Positions 57,983-64,000 of a stretch of DNA of 64,000 bases are shown one piece after another; within the stretch, counting starts at the first letter, position 1; the number at the start of each line of letters is the position of its first letter. Origin of the DNA: Porcincola sp945869225 (lineage in GTDB: Bacteria; Bacillota; Clostridia; Lachnospirales; Lachnospiraceae); the NCBI RefSeq assembly GCF_052118625.1, contig NZ_JBQKGW010000010.1:1-64000 (forward strand). Reading direction: 5' to 3'. The position numbers were made by a program, and so were the translations under genes. The notes under the pieces were generated by a model. The model was given only the letters and a program-made list of their open reading frames with translations. It was not told the origin of the DNA and did no database searches.

Positions 57983-60865
57983 TTATACCACATGTGTACG
58001 ATCGTTCCCAGCTTTGCGAAGACGTCTTCTCCTGGCCGCCAGCGCGAAGGCAGCGGCAAACAACACCAGCCCTGCGGATGAGCACAGAATGCCCGCCCGA
58101 AGTCCGGGCGAATGGTAGACAAGACGGATCTGCGAGGTTCCCTCTTCAAGGCGCACGCCCAGATAGCATAAATCTGCCCGTTCCGGACGCTTTTGTTTTC
58201 CGTTCACCTCGATGGCCCAGCCGCCGCTGTATGGAATCTGGAAGACCATATAGCGCGGACTGTCCAGGCTGACCTCCCCGATGACCGAGTCGCCGTCAAA
58301 TGTCACATGCTGCAGACTGTCCTCGCTGAGTCTGGCAACCTTCTCCTCGTAGTCCGCCATCGGAAGGTACAAAAGTTCACTCCTCTCAAGCGATACGCAG
58401 ATTCCTTCCGGAAGCACCAGCCGGATCGTCCCTGTTCCATCCCCGGACGCCGTTCCCAGGTTCACAATGTAATCGTTATCTCCCTTGGTGTAGGCACTGT
58501 TTGCAGCCGACAGCAGGATCCCCTTGCTGATGCCGTCCGCCTTCACATACGCAGCTGCGGAAAGACTGCGGCCTCCCAGAAGCCTGAGGCCCTCCAGGCT
58601 TAGATAGCACTCATACCCCGCCTTCTTCTCATAGGAGACGGACAGACTTCCTCCCTTCTTTCCGGTCACAAGCCTGCTGTCATTCCTGGTCACACCGTCG
58701 CCGGGCTCGAAGGTTACCTCCTCCCGGAGGATAGAGTCCTCTTCCTCTTTTCCATCCGTGGTTCTCAGACCAGCGCTCTGTGCCGGTCCGGTCTCACCAG
58801 TCTGAACGCTGACAGCCGTGCGCCCCTGCTTTGTTTTATCCGTCTCGGCGCTGCCTCTCTGCCCCTGCCCGGATTCAACTGTATTATTGCTTTCTTCGGT
58901 CACGGCCGCCCGCAGCATAACAAGGTCCTTTGCTGCCGGGTTGAGGGCCTCATAGTCTTCCCTGGAGATCACGGTGTCCGTCGTAAACCCGAACGGAAGC
59001 GGATACTGGTTCTCATAGAGTGCCAGCTTCCTGCGGGATGCAAGCGGCTGCTTTTCATAACCATACGGCACGGAAGCCACATTGGCGGCATCGACGGCAA
59101 AATAGCGGACGCCTGCCAGCTCCTCAAGAGCTGTCCTTCCGTCGAGCGACTGGATGTGCAGGATCGATGTCATGCCGGTGCTTTTCTGGTCAATCATTGC
59201 CTGCAGCTGGCTGGCATTGACAATGCTGTTGTAGATCTGCACACCCGGCTGTCTCAGGACAAGGGAAGAATTGTCCTCCCAGTAAGCGCTCCGCACACTG
59301 TCCACCCGGTAAAATCCGCCCGCAAAAGCGTCGGCTCCGTTTTTCCCTGTGAAAAGAGGTGTGTCTGTATAAACCGCGTAGGAGGATTGATCATACCGGC
59401 TGAAGGCCGTCCCCTTCTCCTGATAATAAGCCGCGAGATTGCCGAATCCCGGCGAGAAGGTCATCCATCCGGCCAGCGCGGCTGAGCCAGCTGTAAAAAG
59501 CAGAACAACTCGTTCGGCATGACTTTCTGCGTGCTTCTTTTTTCCCCTCTTGTTTTCTCTCCTGCGGCTCAGGTACAGAAGAACTGCCGTGTAGAGCGTC
59601 AGCTCCGCCGCCGCTGCCAGATGAAAGACAGCCTCCCGCGTCATCCAGAACCAGGCTGCGCAGCCCAGATCGAAGAGCCCTGTCACAAACAGGAGGAATC
59701 GTCTGTCGCGTCTCTGAAGCGTAGAGACTTCCTCGGCTGTAAAGCTCACAGCGATAGCTGCCGCAAATGCGATCAGGTACACCCATCGGTTGTTTTCATT
59801 GTTCATCGCTGCCAGCACATAGCCGGCGCCCGGGATGAGAAGGCAGAAAAGAAGTGCAACCAGTCCAGTGCGAATCTGGCGGTAGGATGATTTTCGCCCC
59901 GCGGACGAAAAAACCAGCGCAGCTGCCGGCATCAGCGTCACCGCAAAGTTGAGGTGTGTTCCATTTCCGGAAGCCTCATACGGCGTGACCAGGTTCAGGA
60001 ACCACGCCAGATATCTCCTTTTGTCCTCATAAAAAAGAAGACTGTTGCGCTCCGCCTCATGAACAGCCCGGAGGCTGGACTTGTAGCGTGCCAGCGCCGG
60101 CAGCAGAAAGATACCGGAGAGCGCCAGTCCCAGAAGATAGGCAAGCGACAGGCTGACCAGCAGCCGTCCGAACTGTTTCAGCCGGTCTGTCCGGTAGAGG
60201 TCAAAGAAACGAATCAGCACATATCCCAGAAGGCCGAAGGAGCTGATATACATAAAGTAATAGTTGCTGATAAATCCCAGTGCAACGCAGATTGTAAAAA
60301 GCGCAAAGGATTTTTTCCGCTCCGGGTCCATCATCCGCTCCGCACCGAGAAGCATCAGCGGAAACAGAATCATGTGCGAAAGATACGTCGGATGCACAAT
60401 CCCAAGCCCGAAGGTAAATCCGCAGAACACATAGAGAAGCGCCCCTGAAAGCGCCGCCGTCCGGCTTTTCCGGAAGTGAAACACGAATGCCGAGAGGCTG
60501 AGCCCTGCCAGAAAGCAGCGCAGAACCGTCAGAACACAATAGAGTGCCTCTGTCCCGGATGCCGGGACAAAGATGGAAAGAAAATCCAGCGGATGAAACC
60601 GGACAACCGCATCGATGTCATCCCCCATCCCGATCGTATAGTCAAAGCGGTCCGGATGAAAGTCCCCGTGAAGAAAGCCTCCGGCCGTCTTTCTGAGCCA
60701 TTCCCCCATATAGCGAAGCTGGAGAATATACTGAGACTGTCCGTCCCCCTTCCCGATCAGGTTCTTCCCCTGCAGCAGAAAGGGAGAAAAGACAAGGAGA
60801 AAAATGATGGAAAACAAGGCTGTATAAACCAGCAGATATTTCCCATATTTTTTTCGATCACTCAT
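57983..60865 (-). CDS. YfhO-family membrane glycosyltransferase (second copy)
   Basis: Large polytopic membrane protein of the YfhO family, 960 aa. In Listeria and Bacillus YfhO moves a sugar from undecaprenyl phosphate to lipoteichoic acid. About 13 hydrophobic helices fill residues 10-460, with a GT-C-like first extracellular loop carrying GKGDGQSQYILQLRYMGEWL near 39-58 (conserved acidic residue) and the family segments RRYLAWFLNLVTPYEASGNG near 270 and NNENNRWVYLIAFAAAI near 350. An extracellular domain follows, then a last helix (RAGILCSSAGLVLFAAAFAL) and basic tail. A polar low-complexity insert near 645-705 (VESGQGQRGSAETDKTKQGR) is absent from the neighbour. It begins 10 nt after the first YfhO gene. 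Confidence 0.85.
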   Translation of the reverse strand: MSDRKKYGKYLLVYTALFSIIFLLVFSPFLLQGKNLIGKGDGQSQYILQLRYMGEWLRKTAGGFLHGDFHPDRFDYTIGMGDDIDAVVRFHPLDFLSIFVPASGTEALYCVLTVLRCFLAGLSLSAFVFHFRKSRTAALSGALLYVFCGFTFGLGIVHPTYLSHMILFPLMLLGAERMMDPERKKSFALFTICVALGFISNYYFMYISSFGLLGYVLIRFFDLYRTDRLKQFGRLLVSLSLAYLLGLALSGIFLLPALARYKSSLRAVHEAERNSLLFYEDKRRYLAWFLNLVTPYEASGNGTHLNFAVTLMPAAALVFSSAGRKSSYRQIRTGLVALLFCLLIPGAGYVLAAMNNENNRWVYLIAFAAAIAVSFTAEEVSTLQRRDRRFLLFVTGLFDLGCAAWFWMTREAVFHLAAAAELTLYTAVLLYLSRRRENKRGKKKHAESHAERVVLLFTAGSAALAGWMTFSPGFGNLAAYYQEKGTAFSRYDQSSYAVYTDTPLFTGKNGADAFAGGFYRVDSVRSAYWEDNSSLVLRQPGVQIYNSIVNASQLQAMIDQKSTGMTSILHIQSLDGRTALEELAGVRYFAVDAANVASVPYGYEKQPLASRRKLALYENQYPLPFGFTTDTVISREDYEALNPAAKDLVMLRAAVTEESNNTVESGQGQRGSAETDKTKQGRTAVSVQTGETGPAQSAGLRTTDGKEEEDSILREEVTFEPGDGVTRNDSRLVTGKKGGSLSVSYEKKAGYECYLSLEGLRLLGGRSLSAAAYVKADGISKGILLSAANSAYTKGDNDYIVNLGTASGDGTGTIRLVLPEGICVSLERSELLYLPMADYEEKVARLSEDSLQHVTFDGDSVIGEVSLDSPRYMVFQIPYSGGWAIEVNGKQKRPERADLCYLGVRLEEGTSQIRLVYHSPGLRAGILCSSAGLVLFAAAFALAARRRRLRKAGNDRTHVV

Positions 60866-60875
60866 AGGCCGGACC

Positions 60876-63560
60876 TCACCTCTTTCTGATTTTTCCTTTG
60901 CGCTGTCTCAGAGCCGCAAGTCCAAAAAGGATCAGGCCGCAGAGCGCGCATAAAGCACCTGCCCGAAGGCCGGGCGTGCGATATTGAAGCCGGATCTCAT
61001 GTGTCCCCGGGCACAGCAGCGTCCCCAGATACATGCCGTCACAGGTGCCCGGCTCTGTCTTTTTTCCGTCCACATAGAGCGTCCATCCACGCTGGGCCGC
61101 AACGGTGAAGACCGCAAGCTTCGTCTCAGTGTTCGTGATGGTGCCGGTCAGAAGGCCATCCTCGATCTGTTCATTCTGAAGAGATTCCTCATTGAGCGCC
61201 TTGATTCTGCTCTCGTACCCATCCATGGAAACCGATACAAGCTCAGCTGACTCAAGTGACCGTGCCCCATGCCCGCTGAAGGTCAGCGTCACCGTTCTCG
61301 GCCGGTCTTCTTCGTTATATCCAAGGTTGATCAGATAATCCTTCCGCCCGAGGGTGTAGACATCCCGGCTGCTGCGAACTCGTACGGTCGTCCGGATGCC
61401 CTCCGAGGTAATGGTCAGCTCCTCTGAAGTCCCGGCTCCAGTCAGTCCCTTCAGTCTCAGGAAACTGCAGGTACCCTTTCCGGCCTGGAACGACAGCTGC
61501 CCCTGTCCGCCTGTGAGATCCGGGCTCTTGAGGGGCTCGGCTTTGATTGAAGCCGAGGGTTTCTCCACTTCCCTGAGACCTTCCGCCCTGAGTTTCTCCT
61601 CTAGATCCGAATCTTCCGCCGGAAGTACCACGGCATCCAGCTTCACCCATTCCTTCTCGATGTCACTGAGCTTTTGGTAATTGGCCCAGGTGATGAAGCT
61701 GTCAGATGTAAAGCCTGCAGACAGAAGATACCGGTTTTCATACACCTCCGTTTCCGCGCTCAGGCTGGAAAGGTCTTCTCTCTTCTCAAAGCCGTACGGC
61801 ACTTTGCCCTCATTTCCTGCACCAGCAATATAATACTTCACATGGGCAAGGTTCCCGGCGACCGGCCTGCCATCCAGATCATGTACCTGCGTGACCGCAT
61901 CCAGCCCCGCGTTGTTCTCATCCAGGAGCGTCCGGATCAGCTGTGAATTCAGGATGCTATTGTACATCCCGATGCTGTTGTAGCCGAAATACTCCGCAGA
62001 ATTCTCGAGCCCGTGCCGTACGTCTGCGGCATCCACCCGGTAAAAACGATTGTCCGGAATCCAGGCGGCCGCTCTTCTGTCCAGCTTCTCATATTTCTGC
62101 GTGGTATCCCCTGCAGGCTGGAAGGCCGCGGCGCGATTTCCTCCTTCCGGCGCATATGTCAGAAATCCGTTGATTCCTGTGGAAATGATGACCGCCGCAA
62201 GCACAGCCGTCCGAACAGCTTCTTTTGAAGCCTTCATCCGCCGAAGGACCAACAGCAGAAGCAGAAATGCAAGAAGCTCCGCCGCCCCGGCCTCATTATA
62301 GCGGTTCGGCCTCTTCAGCACCCGCTCCGCCGCCGTCCCGGCCAGAAACAGAAAGCTGACCAGAAGGACATTTCGAAGAGGGGCTCCCTTCAGATCCGCA
62401 AAAACGTCGATGACGGTCACACAGCACATGCCGAGTGAAAGCGCGATCAGAAACATCCAGCGGTTGTTTTCATTGTTCATGCCGGCAAAAATGTAGCCGA
62501 AAACCGGTACCAGCAGCGCCGCCAGCTCAAGCAGAAGGGACGCCCTCAGTGTACGGCGTCTTCGATAACGCTTTGTAAACAGCACCGCAAGCGCAGGCAG
62601 AACAACCACAGCAAAGTTGAGGTCCAGCCCATTGCCGGAACTTTGGTATGGGCTGATCAGGTTCAGAAACCATGCCACATATCGTCTCTTATCGGCATAC
62701 AGCCAGAGGCTCTGCATCTCGCTTGTCTGGCTGAGCCTGTAGGAGCCGCGGTACCGCAGCATCGCCGGAAGGAATGTCGCCATCGACATCATAAGTCCGA
62801 CCAGGTACAGCAGAATCAGCCTGCCGGCATAGCGCGGAAATGCTCTGAGCCGGTGTTTCTCTACGATCTCAGGATACCGGAGAAGGGCATAGACCAGCAG
62901 GGCAATGGAGCAGATGTACATAAAATAGTAGTTGCTCCAGAAGCCGAGAAAGACGGAAAAAATGAACAGAAGGTTTCCTTTTTCAGCCACCACTCTCTCC
63001 ATGCCGAGCAGGAGAAGCGGCAGGACGATGAAAGGCGCAGCATAGGTTGGATGGTTTGTCACCCGAATCAGCATGTACCCGCCAAAGACGTAGACCAGGC
63101 TGCCGGACAGAACATTCTGCCAGGCAGGAAAGACGCCTTCCTTTTCCTGGTGCGCATATATGAACGAAGGGGAGGCGTACGCATACGCGGAGAACGCAAG
63201 CCCTGCAAGATAGAAACGCAAAAGCAGGATCACCGCATAGATCTCCTCCGCACAGGATGCCGGAACCAGCGCCGCCAGAAAATCAAGCGGATGAAACCGG
63301 ACAATCGCTCCGATGTCGTCTCCGATTCCGATGGAAAAATCGAACTGTTTGAAATGGAAACTGCCATGTAGAAAGCCTGAAACGGTATCCCGGATGTACT
63401 GGCCCATATAGCGCAGATAGACAATATACTGGGACTCGCCATCCACCGTACAAACCAGGCTCCTGCCGTGCTGAATGAACGAAAAAAAGACCGCCAGACT
63501 GACGATCAGAAACAAGACTGTATAGATGGCTGTGTATCTTCTTTTCGAATGGTTTTTCAC
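60876..63560 (-). CDS. YfhO-family membrane glycosyltransferase (first copy)
   Basis: YfhO-family protein, about 894 aa, tandem paralogue of the next gene. Matching segments: CTVDGESQYIVYLRYMGQYI near 37, RRYVAWFLNLISPYQSSGNG near 295, and NNENNRWMFLIALSLGM near 367; both have an extracellular domain after residue about 470 and a final helix LRAGALCALCGLILFGLAAL. The start is taken as GTG 63560, with GGGAG 6 nt upstream; the ATG at 63590 falls at the predicted transcription start and has no ribosome site. It opens the envelope operon and is followed at 10 nt by the second copy. Two copies may decorate two polymers or act as a pair. Confidence 0.85.
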   Translation of the reverse strand: MKNHSKRRYTAIYTVLFLIVSLAVFFSFIQHGRSLVCTVDGESQYIVYLRYMGQYIRDTVSGFLHGSFHFKQFDFSIGIGDDIGAIVRFHPLDFLAALVPASCAEEIYAVILLLRFYLAGLAFSAYAYASPSFIYAHQEKEGVFPAWQNVLSGSLVYVFGGYMLIRVTNHPTYAAPFIVLPLLLLGMERVVAEKGNLLFIFSVFLGFWSNYYFMYICSIALLVYALLRYPEIVEKHRLRAFPRYAGRLILLYLVGLMMSMATFLPAMLRYRGSYRLSQTSEMQSLWLYADKRRYVAWFLNLISPYQSSGNGLDLNFAVVVLPALAVLFTKRYRRRRTLRASLLLELAALLVPVFGYIFAGMNNENNRWMFLIALSLGMCCVTVIDVFADLKGAPLRNVLLVSFLFLAGTAAERVLKRPNRYNEAGAAELLAFLLLLLVLRRMKASKEAVRTAVLAAVIISTGINGFLTYAPEGGNRAAAFQPAGDTTQKYEKLDRRAAAWIPDNRFYRVDAADVRHGLENSAEYFGYNSIGMYNSILNSQLIRTLLDENNAGLDAVTQVHDLDGRPVAGNLAHVKYYIAGAGNEGKVPYGFEKREDLSSLSAETEVYENRYLLSAGFTSDSFITWANYQKLSDIEKEWVKLDAVVLPAEDSDLEEKLRAEGLREVEKPSASIKAEPLKSPDLTGGQGQLSFQAGKGTCSFLRLKGLTGAGTSEELTITSEGIRTTVRVRSSRDVYTLGRKDYLINLGYNEEDRPRTVTLTFSGHGARSLESAELVSVSMDGYESRIKALNEESLQNEQIEDGLLTGTITNTETKLAVFTVAAQRGWTLYVDGKKTEPGTCDGMYLGTLLCPGTHEIRLQYRTPGLRAGALCALCGLILFGLAALRQRKGKIRKR

Positions 63561-63599
63561 ATGCAGCTCCCAATCAGAATCGATACTCATGCTCGTTCA

Positions 63600-63628
63600 A
63601 TTCTACCGTGATTCCTCTGAAATTGCAA
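63600..63628 (-). promoter_or_regulatory. Promoter of the YfhO/GT2 envelope operon
   Basis: Minus-strand TTGCAA (63623-63628), 17-nt spacer, TAGAAT (63600-63605). Predicted transcription starts near 63593, about 33 nt before the GTG start at 63560. Confidence 0.6.
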
Positions 63629-63736
63629 ACCTCATTCCAGTGGTTCGGCTGACTGGTCAGCAGCTTCTTCATCCAGACTTTTTCAGGTTTTGGGCAGCCT
63701 GTCCCTTCCTGCCATAGTAAAAGGGCAGCTGCCTTA

Positions 63737-63840
63737 CATCGGCATCTGCCCTATCCAACCTCTGCCGGTCCTCATCGCCTGAACGCCCATCCTGGCGATG
63801 GTCTTGTTTCCATCGGCATCTGTCCTCTCCTGCCTCTGCC
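63737..63840. repeat. Imperfect 30-nt direct repeat
   Basis: Copies at 63737-63766 and 63811-63840 both begin CATCGGCATCTG and end CCTCTGCC; 26 of 30 positions agree. Between them is a small inverted repeat CATCGCC/GGCGATG (63773-63800). The block lies between the L,D-transpeptidase stop and the envelope operon promoter. Confidence 0.75.
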
Positions 63841-63852
63841 CAGGCTCCGTCC

Positions 63853-64000
63853 TCAGTAGATCCAGACCCTAGTCCCCACCGGGAGGGTATTGTACATCCA
63901 GACCACATCCTTCTCTGTCATACGAATGCAGCCATGCGACTGGGTGTGGGTACCGATCGAACTGATCCCCGCCCCCGGCCATCTGTGGAACCCGCTTCCG
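63853..64000 (-). CDS. L,D-transpeptidase (YkuD domain), C-terminal fragment cut by window edge
   Basis: The last 49 codons of a minus-strand gene run off the right edge and stop with TGA at 63853-63855. They read GSGFHRWPGAGISSIGTHTQ, then the YkuD catalytic motif SHGCIRMTEKDV (His and nucleophile Cys) and a tail WMYNTLPVGTRVWIY. L,D-transpeptidases make 3-3 peptide cross-links in peptidoglycan or attach proteins to it. The N-terminal part, including any signal and PG-binding domains, lies outside the window. Confidence 0.93.
   Translation of the reverse strand, partial: GSGFHRWPGAGISSIGTHTQSHGCIRMTEKDVVWMYNTLPVGTRVWIY

Noticed and set aside
63669..63908. 79-codon minus-strand frame at the right edge
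   Set aside because: It overlaps the true L,D-transpeptidase frame, which carries the SHGCIRM motif; the 79-codon frame passes through the duplicated flank and has no motif.

Overview
This looks like a chromosomal segment of a Gram-positive anaerobe of the class Clostridia, most likely the Lachnospirales. It has roughly half G+C by eye, strong AGGAGG-type ribosome sites, TTGACA/TATAAT promoters, a Cheo-type LexA box at recA, and single-gene versions of many Firmicutes families (rny, dltB/MBOAT, YfhO, Rrf2, UbiB plus phasin). Almost every gene, the tRNA and an rRNA operon promoter at the left edge lie on the minus strand; only two protein genes (39.5-41.4 kb) are on the plus strand. That bias suggests replication runs right to left here. 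No phage, insertion sequence or CRISPR array was seen. Layout, left to right: 1-200 holds the promoter and leader of an rRNA operon that continues out of the window. 0.2-4.8 kb carries a UvrD-type helicase, gltX and an FtsW/RodA-type protein. 4.9-8.5 kb is a branched-chain amino acid operon, ilvN-ilvC-leuC-leuD, with its own promoter but without ilvB, leuA or leuB. 8.6-15.1 kb has a secreted amidase with wall-binding repeats, a DUF362 protein, a UbiB-like kinase with a phasin-like protein, a DgkA-type kinase and the primary sigma factor. 15.2-18 kb is a sulfur block: an Rrf2 regulator, cysK and a rhodanese/TtcA-like fusion. 18.2-24.9 kb has a secreted DUF6612-like protein, putP, rny and recX/recA with a LexA site. 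25-30.8 kb is a compact five-gene operon resembling dlt (two SGNH proteins, carrier protein, MBOAT and adenylating enzyme), probably adding acyl groups to an extracellular glycan. 31-35.4 kb has tRNA-Thr(CGT) and nrdAB with candidate NrdR boxes. 35.5-39.3 kb is a molybdenum hydroxylase pair of the XdhD/YgfM type. 39.5-43.7 kb has an exported class I amidotransferase, two ATP-grasp proteins and a GT2 glycosyltransferase. 43.8-48.6 kb is a complete branched-chain amino acid ABC transporter (livJHMGF). 48.8-54.4 kb is the conserved pyrH-frr-uppS-cdsA-dxr-rseP block. 54.5-63.6 kb is a five-gene envelope operon (two YfhO membrane proteins, GT2, ATP-grasp, PaaK/CapK-like ligase). The right edge cuts an L,D-transpeptidase. 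The most interesting material is the envelope modification content. The dlt-like O-acylation operon and the YfhO/GT2/ATP-grasp/ligase operon both pair an ATP-using activation step with a membrane transfer step. A second ATP-grasp/GT2 pair at 41.4-43.7 kb is paralogous to part of the YfhO operon. I infer that two or three glycan-decoration pathways are encoded here; the substrates cannot be read from the sequence.
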